From SYFY01 sp041752315 (GTDB taxonomy: Bacteria; Pseudomonadota; Gammaproteobacteria; Pseudomonadales; Azotimanducaceae), in contig JBGSHJ010000052.1 in NCBI GenBank assembly GCA_041752315.1, positions 62,001 to 126,000 of the forward strand: a stretch of 64,000 bases of DNA, written 5' to 3'. The position numbers were made by a program, and so were the translations under genes. Below the pieces are notes generated by a model. The model was given only the letters and a program-made list of their open reading frames with translations. It was not told the DNA's origin and made no database searches. This document shows, one piece after another, positions 35,977 to 46,918 of this stretch. The stretch's first letter is position 1. Each line of letters opens with the position of its first letter.

Positions 35977-36723
35977 TCAGCCCCGGCCGATGAAGGGCAT
36001 CGTTGACGCCATCACGGTCATGAACTGTACGTTTGCATCCAGAGGCAATCCAGCCATGTAGACAATGGCTCTGGCGACATGGTCGACATCCATGGTGGGT
36101 TCGGGCGCCATGGAACCATTGGCCTGGAGCACACCGCCGCCCATGCGGGCGGTCATGCTGGTCTGTGCATTGCCGATGTCGATCTGGCCACAGACGATGT
36201 TGTGATTGCGACCATCCAGCGAAGTGGATCGGGTCAGCCCGGTCATGGCATGTTTGGTGGCGGTATAAGGTGCCGAGTTGGGGCGTGGCACATGCGCGGA
36301 TATGGAACCGTTGTTGATGATCCGGCCACCTCCGGGCTTCTGGGCTTTCATCATCCTCATGGCGTGTTGGGTGCAGAGGAAGGCGCCCGTGATGTTCACA
36401 TCGACAACACGCTGCCATTGCGCCAGGGTCAGCTCATCGAGGGGGAGGGGCGGTGCGCCGGTACCTGCGTTGTTGAACAACAGATCGAGTCGTCCAAGCT
36501 GGGCCCGGGTCTGCTCAAACAGGTTGGCGACAGAGGTGGCGTCACTGACATCGGTTGCGATGGCCAATGCAGTCGAACCGGTGGGTGCCAGACCAACAAC
36601 CGCTTGCAATCGATCCAACCTGCGACCGGCCATGACCACGGCGAAACCTTCCTTCAGCAGCGCAAGCGCCGCGCTCTGACCGATCCCGCTCCCCGCTCCG
36701 GTGACGATCGCGACTTTGGTCAT
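35977..36723 (-). CDS. Short-chain dehydrogenase/reductase
   Basis: A 248-residue classical SDR. The nucleotide motif is TGAGSGIGQ near residue 10, NNAG follows at about 90, and the active site is Ser (NGSISAH) with YTATK. It oxidises or reduces a hydroxyl/keto group with NAD(P). GGGGAG lies 8 nt before the ATG. It lies 39 bases after the CoA-transferase gene in the same direction, so a common catabolic operon is likely. Confidence 0.93.
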   Translation of the reverse strand: MTKVAIVTGAGSGIGQSAALALLKEGFAVVMAGRRLDRLQAVVGLAPTGSTALAIATDVSDATSVANLFEQTRAQLGRLDLLFNNAGTGAPPLPLDELTLAQWQRVVDVNITGAFLCTQHAMRMMKAQKPGGGRIINNGSISAHVPRPNSAPYTATKHAMTGLTRSTSLDGRNHNIVCGQIDIGNAQTSMTARMGGGVLQANGSMAPEPTMDVDHVARAIVYMAGLPLDANVQFMTVMASTMPFIGRG

Positions 36724-36762
36724 GCATGACTCCCCTTTCTGGTCGGCTGGATGATTTGAAGC

Positions 36763-37965
36763 TCAGATGTCGCCGCGCGACCGCAATCGTGCAATCTCCG
36801 CAGTGTCCAGACCAAACTGCTGGAGGACCGATTCGGTATCTGCGCCGACTTCCGGACCTGCCCACTCGGTTCTGCCTGGCGTCAGTTCGAGTTTGGGCAG
36901 GATGGCAGGGACGTCCAGTGCACCCGAAGGGGTATCGATGGTCTCGAACATGCCGCGTGCCTTGTAATGCGGATCACGCGCTGCGTCCTCGATGCTGTAG
37001 ATCAACCCGACCGGTACGTCCGCGGCTTCGAGGGTGGTCATGACCTGGTCTGCGGACAGGGTGCGGGTCCATGTGTCGATGGCCTTGTCTATCCTGGCCT
37101 GTTGTACCACCCGCCCCTGGTTGTCTGCACAAGCAGGGTCCAGACCAATGTCACTGCGACCGATCGCCTGCATGAGCCTTACAAATATCGAATCCCCGTT
37201 GCCGCCGATCACGACAAACCTGCCGTCGGCGCAGGCATAGGTGTTGGTGGGGACGATACCTGTGATGGTGGTTCCAGAGGCTCCACGCACCTGATGCGCG
37301 CCCGAAAATTCGGGTAACACGCCTTCCATCAGGTTGAACATGGACTCGTACAGTGCAACGTCAACGCTCTGGCCCTGGCCACCGGTGACTCGCCCACGTC
37401 CGATCAGGGCCAGCAGGATGCCGATAACCGCATGCAATCCCGAAACGGTATCACCGAGGCTGAGGTTGGGGCGCACAGGTGCTTCACCCGGGAATCCATT
37501 GAGATGGCGGAAACCGCTGAATCCTTCCGTTACCGATGCGTAGCCCGGTTTATGGGCATTTGGCCCGGTCTGTCCATAGCCGGAGATCCGCGTGTAGATC
37601 AGGCCAGGATTGGTTGCCTTGAAGACTTCCGGCCCCAGGCCCCATTTTTCCATCGTGCCCGGTTTGAAGTTCTCGATCAGGACATCGGCGCTCTCGATGA
37701 TCTGACGCACGATATTCCGTCCGGCAGCCGAGCGCAGATTGACCGTTACCGACTTTTTATTGCGGCCCAGGCTGTACCACCACCACGACGTGCCACGTTC
37801 ATCCAGTGTGCGCCATCCACGAATAGGATCACCTTCTCCCGGTGGTTCGATCTTGATGACCTCGGCACCAAAGTAACCCAGCATCGTGCCGGCAAATGGG
37901 CCGGCGAGCAGTTGTCCTACTTCAATGACACGAATGCCTTCCAGTGGGCGTCGGGAGTGGGTCAT
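36763..37965 (-). CDS. Class III (CaiB/BaiF family) CoA-transferase
   Basis: A 400-residue CoA-transferase that moves CoA between carboxylic acids through an Asp-bound intermediate. Family markers include VIEVGQLLAGPFAGTMLGYFG near the start, VLIENFKPG, and the catalytic Asp in SLGDTVSGLHA. I chose ATG 37965 because it overlaps the purN stop (ATGA); the frame extends to 37989. The TRAP transporter upstream suggests it activates an imported carboxylate. Confidence 0.92.
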   Translation of the reverse strand: MTHSRRPLEGIRVIEVGQLLAGPFAGTMLGYFGAEVIKIEPPGEGDPIRGWRTLDERGTSWWWYSLGRNKKSVTVNLRSAAGRNIVRQIIESADVLIENFKPGTMEKWGLGPEVFKATNPGLIYTRISGYGQTGPNAHKPGYASVTEGFSGFRHLNGFPGEAPVRPNLSLGDTVSGLHAVIGILLALIGRGRVTGGQGQSVDVALYESMFNLMEGVLPEFSGAHQVRGASGTTITGIVPTNTYACADGRFVVIGGNGDSIFVRLMQAIGRSDIGLDPACADNQGRVVQQARIDKAIDTWTRTLSADQVMTTLEAADVPVGLIYSIEDAARDPHYKARGMFETIDTPSGALDVPAILPKLELTPGRTEWAGPEVGADTESVLQQFGLDTAEIARLRSRGDI

Positions 37966-38579
37966 CCCCTCACTCCTTGCGCCGGGCATGTTCCCTGCCC
38001 GGATCGGACACTCCAGTCCGCCAGCACCTTCAACAGAAGGGACTGTTCAACAGCCTTGACCCGATCCTGCAGTGACTCTGGTGTATCACCGGCAACGACC
38101 GGAACCCGTTGCTGGGCGATGATCGCACCCGTGTCGTAGCTGTCGATCACATGATGCACTGTTGCGCCGGATTCACGCTCACCCGCGGCCAGTACTGCTG
38201 CATGGACCTTCAATCCGTAAAAACCAGTGCCTCCAAACTTCGGCAGCAGGCTCGGATGGGTGTTGATGATGTGGGTGTCAAACGCAGCCAGCGTTGCCGC
38301 GCCAATGGGTTTCATGTATCCGGCCAGCAGGAGCAGATCAACCTGATGCGCAAGCAGCGTGTTGCGCATGGTGATATCGCGCTCGCTGTCGTCGGGATGG
38401 GTGGTACTGCTGATGTGATCGGTTGGAATCCCTGCCCTCGTTGCACGTGCGAGTGCACCACTTCCGCTGTTGTTGCTGATGACGATACAGACTCTTGCGG
38501 CGAGTTGGCCTGCATCGATTGCATCCATCACTGCCTGCAGTGTGGAGCCAGCATGAGAGGCCAGTACACCAATATTCAT
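37962..38579 (-). CDS. purN: Phosphoribosylglycinamide formyltransferase (PurN-like)
   Basis: A 205-residue formyltransferase with the catalytic Asn-His-Asp set: INTHPSLLPKF supplies Asn and His, and HHVIDSYDTG supplies Asp. The N-terminal VLASHAGSTLQAVMDA is the phosphate-binding loop; the common form has SGSGSN. It uses 10-formyl-tetrahydrofolate in purine synthesis. It is unusual here: its start and stop both overlap catabolic genes (ATGA twice) and no other purine gene is near. It may have a different formyl acceptor. Confidence 0.85.
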   Translation of the reverse strand: MNIGVLASHAGSTLQAVMDAIDAGQLAARVCIVISNNSGSGALARATRAGIPTDHISSTTHPDDSERDITMRNTLLAHQVDLLLLAGYMKPIGAATLAAFDTHIINTHPSLLPKFGGTGFYGLKVHAAVLAAGERESGATVHHVIDSYDTGAIIAQQRVPVVAGDTPESLQDRVKAVEQSLLLKVLADWSVRSGQGTCPAQGVRG

Positions 38580-39352
38580 AACCCAGCCACCCGAAAGATC
38601 GCGGTGTGTTGCACTACGGACAGAGGGCCTTCGCTGTCATCGTAGTGAATGGCCAGACGGACAAATTCGTGCCCCTTCTTCTGCCACTTTTCCACTGGGG
38701 CTGCCTGGACGATGACCTGGCTGCCGACCACAAACGGACGGTACTGCTCGATCTGGCTCCCGACATGAATCCATGCCGGCATGATGAACTCGCGCACCAG
38801 CACGCGGTTTGCGGTAGCCAGCGCCCAATGCGGATGGATGAATTCCTTGTAGACCGGCAGAAAGTCAGCAACCTGCGCCGTATATTCGGTGTTTTCTTCC
38901 GGGTTGGCGTTCCACTTCCAGGCGGGCAGAGGCCGTTCGCAATCGATGTTGTCCCAGGCGATTTCGGGGCGTTCGCGTACCACTGGCGCACGAGAAAAGA
39001 CGTCTGGCTTCCGGGCAGCGTGCAGGTCGGTTGCAAGACGACTGTGCAAGACCGCCAGCAGTTCATCACTCGGACCGACACAGGTCACCTCGTGATTGCC
39101 ATCCTGGGTCCTGTGTTCGATCCGCAGGTCATCACCGGCATACGCAGGCTTCAGAAAGCGCACGTTGGTCGCATGACAGGATAACCAGGCCGCACCCAGC
39201 GTTTCGACAAGAGGGTGTGTCATGTAACCGTACACGGCGACACCCGGTACGAGTGCACCCCGAAAACCCAGACGGGCAGCCACGTCATCGTTGTGGATGC
39301 GGTTTTCGCTGGTCTGTGCGTGATTTTCCGCGATTACCCGGTAGATCGTCAT
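38576..39352 (-). CDS. MaoC-like hotdog-fold protein
   Basis: A 258-residue protein with a hotdog fold in its N-half (ARLGFRGALVPGVAVYGYMTHPL, then SCHATNVRFLKPAYAGDDL). It lacks a clear hydratase-2 motif, so an acyl-CoA hydratase or thioesterase role is possible but unproven. It lies 4 bases downstream in the operon from dctM and its stop overlaps purN. Confidence 0.75.
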   Translation of the reverse strand: MTIYRVIAENHAQTSENRIHNDDVAARLGFRGALVPGVAVYGYMTHPLVETLGAAWLSCHATNVRFLKPAYAGDDLRIEHRTQDGNHEVTCVGPSDELLAVLHSRLATDLHAARKPDVFSRAPVVRERPEIAWDNIDCERPLPAWKWNANPEENTEYTAQVADFLPVYKEFIHPHWALATANRVLVREFIMPAWIHVGSQIEQYRPFVVGSQVIVQAAPVEKWQKKGHEFVRLAIHYDDSEGPLSVVQHTAIFRVAGL

Positions 39353-39356
39353 GCTC

Positions 39357-40715
39357 TCACCCGCCTGCTCCGTATGCCTGTGCAGGGAGCCATGTCACCA
39401 TGGCTTCCCACTTGAAGAGAATCACCAGTCCGATCAACTGGAGAAGGATGAAGGGGAGCACACCGCGATAGATGACCGGCGTGTCGATCTCTGGCGGCGC
39501 CACACCCTTCAGGAAAAATATCGAAAACCCGACCGGCGGAGTCAGGAAGCTCGTCTGCAGGCAGACCGCAAACAGGACGGTGAACCAGACCGGATCAAAT
39601 CCCAGTTTGATCACGACGGGTGCAACGAGTGGCAGGATGATCAGGGTCAGTTCGATCCAGTCGAGAAAAAATCCGAGGATGAACGTGGCGAACAGGATGG
39701 TGATCACGATACCCGTGGGTCCGAATGGCAAGCCGGTCAGCCATCCTTCGATGAGTTCATCGCCACCGAGGCCGCGCAACACCAGGGAAAAGGCCGTGGC
39801 CCCCAGCATGATGGCGAAGATGTAGGCGGTTGAGCGCGTCGTTTCTTCCAGCACATCGCGCATCCCTGCCATGTTGAGGGCACCCTTGAACAGGGCCAGC
39901 AACAAGGCACCAAAAGCGCCAACTCCTGCGGCTTCCGTCGGTGTTGCCAGCCCGAAGAATATGCTGCCAAGCACAGACAGGATCAGGAAGGCAGGTGGCA
40001 GTATGGCCTTGAACAAATCGAGTACCGCGCCAAGATCAAGGGGTGGATACACACCGCCCGGTGCCTTGTCGGGCCGCGCCTGACCGATGCAGACCAGGTA
40101 AAAGATATAGAGAGCGCCGAGCAACAGGCCGGGAAACACGGCGCCAAGAAACAGGTCACCGACGCTCATGGCCATCCGGTCAGCCATCATGACCAGCATG
40201 ATGCTGGGCGGGATCAGGATGCCGAGTGTTCCCACTGCGGCGACGGTACCCGCAGCGAGAGACCGGTCGTAACCCTGTTGCAGCATCACTGGCAGCCCAA
40301 GCAGTGCCAGCAGCATGACCGATGAAGCAACAATTCCAGTGCTGGCGGCCAGCAACAGGCCGATCAACGTGACGGCGATCGCAAGGCCCCCGCGCAGGCC
40401 TCCAAACAGGCGTGCGAAGCTCGTCATCAGATCGCGGGCGATGCCGGATCGATCAAGCAGAAGCCCCATGAGAATGAACATGGGCAGTGCAACCATCACC
40501 CAGTTTTCCATCGTGTTCCAGATGCGCTCGACCGACAGCGAGGCATAGCTCCAGTCCACCCCGATGTGCAGGTTGAAATCCACATCGAGCACGATGGCGA
40601 TGGCTGTAAAGAAAACCGCCAGACCGCCCAACAGCCAGGCTACGGGGAAACCTGTGAACACCAGCAGGATGAAACCGATGAACATGGCCAGCGCGAGCCA
40701 TTCATTTGCGGGCAT
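39357..40715 (-). CDS. dctM: TRAP transporter large permease DctM
   Basis: A 452-residue membrane protein with about 12-13 helices and the DctM pattern GFPVAWLLGGLAV, LFVGLRGGLAIAVT-like GGLRGG and ILIPPSIMLV. ATG 40715 is used; the frame extends to 40790 without homology. It overlaps dctQ by 14 bases. It moves the substrate delivered by DctP with Na+. Confidence 0.93.
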   Translation of the reverse strand: MPANEWLALAMFIGFILLVFTGFPVAWLLGGLAVFFTAIAIVLDVDFNLHIGVDWSYASLSVERIWNTMENWVMVALPMFILMGLLLDRSGIARDLMTSFARLFGGLRGGLAIAVTLIGLLLAASTGIVASSVMLLALLGLPVMLQQGYDRSLAAGTVAAVGTLGILIPPSIMLVMMADRMAMSVGDLFLGAVFPGLLLGALYIFYLVCIGQARPDKAPGGVYPPLDLGAVLDLFKAILPPAFLILSVLGSIFFGLATPTEAAGVGAFGALLLALFKGALNMAGMRDVLEETTRSTAYIFAIMLGATAFSLVLRGLGGDELIEGWLTGLPFGPTGIVITILFATFILGFFLDWIELTLIILPLVAPVVIKLGFDPVWFTVLFAVCLQTSFLTPPVGFSIFFLKGVAPPEIDTPVIYRGVLPFILLQLIGLVILFKWEAMVTWLPAQAYGAGG

Positions 40716-41229
40716 CGGCAACGCCTTGCAGGAACAGGAATGACCAGACTCGAGACAGGCGAGCCAGCACGGCCAGCGCCAGCAGGGCAAATCCGAAGGG
40801 CAGCATTGCCTTGATCAGCCAGCGGTAAGGCAAGCCTCCTGGCGAGGACGACACTTCATCGACAGCAAAACTGGAACTCACGAACGGTATTCCGTACCAC
40901 ACAACCAGCACGATGAAGGGAACCAGCAACAGCAACGTGCCGTACAATTCGATCCAGGCTTTGAGGCGAGGGCTCATGCGCTCGTGCAATACATCGACGC
41001 GCACGTGGGCGTCTGCCTGGTAGGCGTAACTCATGCCGATGAGGAAGCCGATCGAATACAGGTGCCACTGCAGTTCTTCAAGTTCGATCCGGCCCTCGGA
41101 AAACAGATAGCGCATCACGACGTTCAGCATGATGACACCGAGCAGGATGAGCCATATCCAGCTCAAGGTCTTGCCGATGCGGATCAGCCATCCGTCGACA
41201 AGACGTGACAGACGGGTTTCCGGATACAT
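40702..41229 (-). CDS. dctQ: TRAP transporter small permease DctQ
   Basis: A 175-residue protein with four membrane helices and the DctQ motif RIELEELQWHLY followed by a HVRVDVL segment. It partners DctM. Its start overlaps the dctP stop by one base. Confidence 0.9.
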   Translation of the reverse strand: MYPETRLSRLVDGWLIRIGKTLSWIWLILLGVIMLNVVMRYLFSEGRIELEELQWHLYSIGFLIGMSYAYQADAHVRVDVLHERMSPRLKAWIELYGTLLLLVPFIVLVVWYGIPFVSSSFAVDEVSSSPGGLPYRWLIKAMLPFGFALLALAVLARLSRVWSFLFLQGVADARK

Positions 41230-42350
41230 CAGAAATCCCTCGGCAGATACGCCTTGGACTTCCAGTTGGCGTATTCCCTGCGGAACTTCTGCTGCGATGC
41301 AAGGATCTGCGCAAAATCTGCATCAGCCCTGGCTTCATCGTCGAGCACCTTGTTGGTGACAGCTTCCAGCTCCCGGAGAATCTCCATGGGAAGGGTTTCG
41401 GCGCTGACGCCCTTGGCCGGAAATCCAAGCATGACGGCACCCTGCAGCCCTTCCGATCTCGAGAGATTGCGGGTGACGCCTGCGGTGCAGGCCGTATCGA
41501 TGAGCGCCTGATCGGCCGCCGTGATCGCCTCCCAGTGGGTCTTGTTGATGACCAGATGGGAGGCGGTGAAAGGCTGATGCCAACCCGGGTAATAGTTGAA
41601 CTTGGCGACCCGGTCGAATCCCAGCGTCTGATCCACCACCGGCAGCGCAAATTCGGTGGCATCGATTGCGCCTTTTTCCAGTGCCTGGAAGATCTCGCCA
41701 CCGGGCAACATGGTGACCGATGCGCCAAGCTGTTCGATGACCTTGCCCCCAATGCCGGCGAAGCGGATCTTCAAACCACGCATGTCGTCGAGGGTCTTGA
41801 TCCGGTGACGGAACCAGCCGGCCGTCTCCGGACCGGTCATGCCACAGTAGATCAGATGCATGTTGTGGCGGGCATAAAGTGTCTGCGCCAGTTCGCGTCC
41901 GCCGGCTTCATACCACCAGGCGCTGTACTCCCAGGGTTCCATGCCAAATGGCACTGCGCCGAGCAGGGCGGACGCCGGAATCTTTCCCTGATCGTAGCCC
42001 AGCCAGGTATAACCAGCCTCGATTTTGTTGTCACGCACTGCATCGGTGATACTGAATGCAGGCACGATTTCTCCGGGCTCATACAGCCTCAGGCGTATCG
42101 CACCGCCGCTCGCGGCCGCGATCTGCCCGGCAACGTAGACCGGGTTGTCACCAAGAACAGGCAGATTGGTCTGAAAGACGACCGGCACTCGCCACGAGAT
42201 TCGGGCTTCGACCGCATCAGCACTGTCTGCCTGGGTCTGTTCGCCCGTGATGGTGTGTGGACGTATAGCGAGGCTGCCTACAATACCGACCGCAAAGGCG
42301 ATCAGCACAGCGGTCAGTGCTGCCCGATTGCTTAAGCCCCGTGTTGCCAA
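41229..42350 (-). CDS. dctP: TRAP transporter periplasmic substrate-binding protein DctP
   Basis: A 373-residue exported binding protein with an uncleaved-looking or long N-terminal signal (NRAALTAVLIAFAVGIVGSLA). The DctP core shows GLKIRFAGIGGKVIEQLGA, which carries the conserved substrate-binding arginine. The start is TTG 42350, with GGGGGAT 6 nt upstream. The closest family type is the large 2-oxo-acid/lactate-like TRAP binders, so a 2-oxo carboxylate is a fair guess. It heads a seven-gene operon running to 35977. Confidence 0.88.
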   Translation of the reverse strand: MATRGLSNRAALTAVLIAFAVGIVGSLAIRPHTITGEQTQADSADAVEARISWRVPVVFQTNLPVLGDNPVYVAGQIAAASGGAIRLRLYEPGEIVPAFSITDAVRDNKIEAGYTWLGYDQGKIPASALLGAVPFGMEPWEYSAWWYEAGGRELAQTLYARHNMHLIYCGMTGPETAGWFRHRIKTLDDMRGLKIRFAGIGGKVIEQLGASVTMLPGGEIFQALEKGAIDATEFALPVVDQTLGFDRVAKFNYYPGWHQPFTASHLVINKTHWEAITAADQALIDTACTAGVTRNLSRSEGLQGAVMLGFPAKGVSAETLPMEILRELEAVTNKVLDDEARADADFAQILASQQKFRREYANWKSKAYLPRDF

Positions 42351-42633
42351 TTTGTATCCCCCATCCCCGGTTCGATCATTTCAGGCGGGCTGATTATGCC
42401 CGACTCGCTGCATTTCACTTACAACGCTTTCCCGGGCTTTGCGTACACTCTGCGCTCCACTACACTCTGGCGCCTTTCTCGCCTGACCAACGGGCGTATC
42501 GAGAAGGACGACAAGAAAGCAGCCAAGGGCAGCAAGGCATTGACCCGGCGCATACAACGCGACCGGGTCCGGGCGTCTGACGCCCTGTCCGGTGGCGACA
42601 GAAGAAAGTTTGATCAAAAAGTCTGGGGGTAGC

Positions 42634-43767
42634 ATGCAGATAGGGGTACTCAAAGAGACCCTGCCGGGTGAGTTGCGCACTGCGCTGACACCGCAGAACG
42701 CAAAGAAGCTCAAGGGTAAAGGCATAGACATTGCGATCGAAGCCGGGCTCGGGATCGCATCCGGCTATGCCGATGCAGCCTACGTTGAAGTGGGCGCCGT
42801 AGTTCAGGATCGTGCAACAATTTTCAGTTCAAGCGACGTGGTCCTGCGTGTGCGCAAGCCGAGCACCGACGACATTGCCGCGCTGAAAAAAGGCGCCGTG
42901 CACGTGAGCTTTCTTGATCCCTTCAACGAGCGCGGGCTGGTTGAAGCAATGGCGAAGCAGGGCGTGACGTCCATTTCCATGGAAATGATCCCGCGCACCA
43001 CGCGGGCCCAGAAAATGGATGCCCTGTCATCACAGGCCAACCTGGTCGGCTATGTGATGGTGATCCAGGCGGCGTACCACTGTCCGAAAATATTCCCGAT
43101 GATGATGACTCCTTCCGGCACCATTGCGCCGGCCCGGGTGTTTGTCATCGGTGCCGGTGTTGCAGGGCTGCAGGCCATTGCCACGGCCAAGCGCCTCGGT
43201 GCGCGGGTCGAAGCTTTTGATACACGACCGGTAGTGGCAGAACAGGTCCGCTCACTCGGCGCCAAGTTTGTCGAGATCGATCTAGGTGAGATAGGGCAGA
43301 CCGAACAGGGTTATGCCAAGGAATTGACCCGCGAACAGCTCGACAAACAGCGAGAAGGCCAGAAGAAGGTCATTGCGCAGTCGGACATCGTGATCACGAC
43401 GGCTCAGGTGTTTGGCCGTCCGGCACCGCGCATCGTCAGTCGCGACATGGTCGAAGGCATGCAACCCGGCAGCATCGTCGTGGACATGGCTGTTGAGTCC
43501 GGCGGCAACGTTGAAGGTTCGGTGGCGGGCCAGATTGTCGACATCAACGGAGTCAAGGTGCTGGGCGTCAGCAATCTGCCATCGGCAGTGGCGCGCAATG
43601 CCAGCGACATGTATTCCGCCAATCTCTTCAACCTGCTCGACGAGTTCTGGGATGGCGAGAAAAAATCACTCGATCTGGATCCGGCCGACGACATCATCAA
43701 GGGGTGTGTGATCACCCGTGATGGGCAGATCGTCAACCAGACCATTGCGAATCACTACACGAGGTAA
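42634..43767 (+). CDS. pntAA: NAD(P) transhydrogenase alpha subunit, soluble part (PntAA)
   Basis: A 377-residue NAD(H)-binding domain I of proton-translocating transhydrogenase. It begins MQIGVLKETLPGE and has the Rossmann loop GAGVAGLQAIATAKRLGA and RVEAFDTRP. GGGGGT precedes ATG 42634. The membrane part is encoded separately downstream, the three-gene arrangement seen in alphaproteobacteria and some gammaproteobacteria. It supplies NADPH from NADH and proton-motive force. Confidence 0.95.
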   Translation: MQIGVLKETLPGELRTALTPQNAKKLKGKGIDIAIEAGLGIASGYADAAYVEVGAVVQDRATIFSSSDVVLRVRKPSTDDIAALKKGAVHVSFLDPFNERGLVEAMAKQGVTSISMEMIPRTTRAQKMDALSSQANLVGYVMVIQAAYHCPKIFPMMMTPSGTIAPARVFVIGAGVAGLQAIATAKRLGARVEAFDTRPVVAEQVRSLGAKFVEIDLGEIGQTEQGYAKELTREQLDKQREGQKKVIAQSDIVITTAQVFGRPAPRIVSRDMVEGMQPGSIVVDMAVESGGNVEGSVAGQIVDINGVKVLGVSNLPSAVARNASDMYSANLFNLLDEFWDGEKKSLDLDPADDIIKGCVITRDGQIVNQTIANHYTR

Positions 43768-43770
43768 GTC

Positions 43771-44072
43771 ATGGAAGCCGTATTTCTGGCCTTTGTTCTC
43801 ATGCTGTCCATCTTCCTCGGCTTCGAGCTGATTTCGAAGGTGCCAGCAACACTGCACACACCGCTGATGTCTGCATCCAATGCAATTTCTGGTATCACCG
43901 TCGTGGGCGCGCTGATCTCGGCGGGCAATGGAATTTCAGCGGTATCGACCATTCTTGGAGCACTTGCCGTGGTGTTTGCCATGATCAACGTGGTGGGCGG
44001 TTACATGGTGACCAACCGCATGCTGGGGATGTTCAAGAAAAAAGTTGATCCGAATGCGAAGGGAGGCAAGGC

Positions 44073-44076
<4 letters not shown>
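43771..44076 (+). CDS. pntAB: NAD(P) transhydrogenase alpha subunit, membrane part (PntAB)
   Basis: A 101-residue protein with three membrane helices. It has the PntA domain II motif HTPLMSASNAISGI that helps form the proton channel. It is 3 bases after pntAA and overlaps pntB by 4 bases. Confidence 0.94.
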
Positions 44077-45434
<1,358 letters not shown>

Positions 45435-45456
45435 TCCTGCAGCGTAGCTCCCGGAA

Positions 45457-45478
45457 GCGGCCGGATTTTTCCGGTCGC
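45457..45478 (+). terminator. Possible terminator after pntB
   Basis: GCGGCCGGA and TCCGGTCGC pair with one G-T wobble around TTTT. No T-run follows the stem, so confidence is low. Confidence 0.35.
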
Positions 45479-45565
45479 GTTCCTCATCTTTCCTGGCTCA
45501 TTGCCTGCTGTTCGTTGTCAAGCAGTGAGGCTTTCTCTTCATAGCCCGGCGCGCAGACTTCTGGC

Positions 45566-46090
45566 TCAGATGGGCGGCTTCACGCCGGTGTAGCGATAGC
45601 TCGTGCTCTGCCTGGTCTCGCCTGCGGAACTGCCCTGCCGGTAGGGCAGCTTGTCAGCAACACCAAGATTGATGCGTGTCTGTGCTGCCGGGATACCGCT
45701 CCCAGGCAGTTCAACGCTATAGACCAGCACGCGGGTTTCGACGCCATCGACCATCTCGAGTCCGGCGGACTGACATCCTGTCACCTTGATATCACCACTT
45801 TCCATGCTGGCGATGGTCTGCCGCTCAACTTCGTCCATGTCCATGGGTGCAACGATCCACTGGTCATTCATGAACATGAAAAACCGGCCATCGGCCTTGA
45901 TCACCTCGGTCTTGAAATCATCGATCTGCGATATGGCATGCCAGGCAGGTTGCGCCACCTTGGCTTCGCTGGCTTCGATCAATGGTGAGCAGGCAGCATC
46001 CAGAGCCAGCGAAAGGGGTGTGCAGAGCATGGATGCGGTGGCGATGGACAGGCAGTGGATTGTGGTTCGCAAAGTGACGACTCCGATCAT
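45566..46090 (-). CDS. Secreted protein of unknown function
   Basis: From ATG 46090 the protein has 174 residues with a signal peptide (MIGVVTLRTTIHCLSIATAS...ALA). The frame continues to 46279, so the start is uncertain and no good ribosome binding site is seen. The mature part is acidic with ERQTIASMESGDIKVTGC and ends SYRYTGVKPPI. I recognise no family. Probably periplasmic. Confidence 0.65.
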   Translation of the reverse strand: MIGVVTLRTTIHCLSIATASMLCTPLSLALDAACSPLIEASEAKVAQPAWHAISQIDDFKTEVIKADGRFFMFMNDQWIVAPMDMDEVERQTIASMESGDIKVTGCQSAGLEMVDGVETRVLVYSVELPGSGIPAAQTRINLGVADKLPYRQGSSAGETRQSTSYRYTGVKPPI

Positions 46091-46234
46091 CGTTGAGGTC
46101 AGCATTATCTCAGAATCGCCGATTTGAACGATCATGCCCGGTAAGGATAGCGGATCAGGCCAGATGATCATCTCAAAACGTTCGCCCTGGAGATGCCAAG
46201 GCGTAAGATCTCCCAAAACGGTGTCGGGAATGAA

Positions 46235-46912
46235 ATGGTTGAAGTATTGATTGCGGGGCTTCTGTTGCTCGTCACTCACTTCGGGCTGTCGAGCACGTCG
46301 ATTCGTCCCTCCATTGTTGCGGTCATCGGGGAGCAGGGGTTTCTGGGTCTCTACTCAATGGTTTCGCTGGCGACGCTCGGTTTCCTGATCTACCAGTATG
46401 CAGATGTTCCCCGCTATGAGTACGCCTGGTTTCCCAATCCGGATCTGAACTGGATTACGAAGGTGATCATGCCGATCGCGACCACTTTTCTGCTCGGAGG
46501 CTTTCTGGTCCGGAATCCCACCCAGGTCGGTGGGGAAAAGCTGCTTGCGCAGGGTGCACAGACCCACGGATTGCTCCGCATCACGAGGCATCCATTCCTG
46601 TGGTCAGTCATTCTGTGGTCGCTGTGCCACATCGTCGTCAATGGAGATTACGTTTCGCTGGCGTTTTTTGGAACGTTCCTGGCACTGGCTGGTATCGGCA
46701 CGTTGCTGCTGGACGCGAAAAAAGCGAAAAAACTTGGCGACCAATGGGTGCCGTTTGCGGCAGTGACATCCAATGTCCCGTTTGGTGCGATCCTTGCCGG
46801 GCGCAACCGGTTTGTTCCTGCGGAACTGGGATTGCCGGTGCTGGTCGGTCTGGCAGGCTATGGCGTTTTCTGGTTCCTGCACGAATGGATCACCGGCGTA
46901 CCGGTGGTCTGA
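46235..46912 (+). CDS. NnrU-family membrane protein
   Basis: A 225-residue protein with six or so membrane segments and the NnrU signature HGLLRITRHPFLWSVILWS, resembling isoprenylcysteine methyltransferase-type cores. NnrU was named for a role in nitric oxide/nitrite reduction, but the family is wide. ATG 46235 gives the conserved N-terminus (VEVLIAGLLLLVTHFG); the in-frame ATG at 46193 is less likely. Confidence 0.88.
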   Translation: MVEVLIAGLLLLVTHFGLSSTSIRPSIVAVIGEQGFLGLYSMVSLATLGFLIYQYADVPRYEYAWFPNPDLNWITKVIMPIATTFLLGGFLVRNPTQVGGEKLLAQGAQTHGLLRITRHPFLWSVILWSLCHIVVNGDYVSLAFFGTFLALAGIGTLLLDAKKAKKLGDQWVPFAAVTSNVPFGAILAGRNRFVPAELGLPVLVGLAGYGVFWFLHEWITGVPVV

Positions 46913-46918
46913 CCGGGG

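Noticed and set aside
41205..42335. 376-codon plus-strand open frame
   Set aside because: It is antisense to dctP, which has clear TRAP-family motifs; the composition is a shadow of codon bias.
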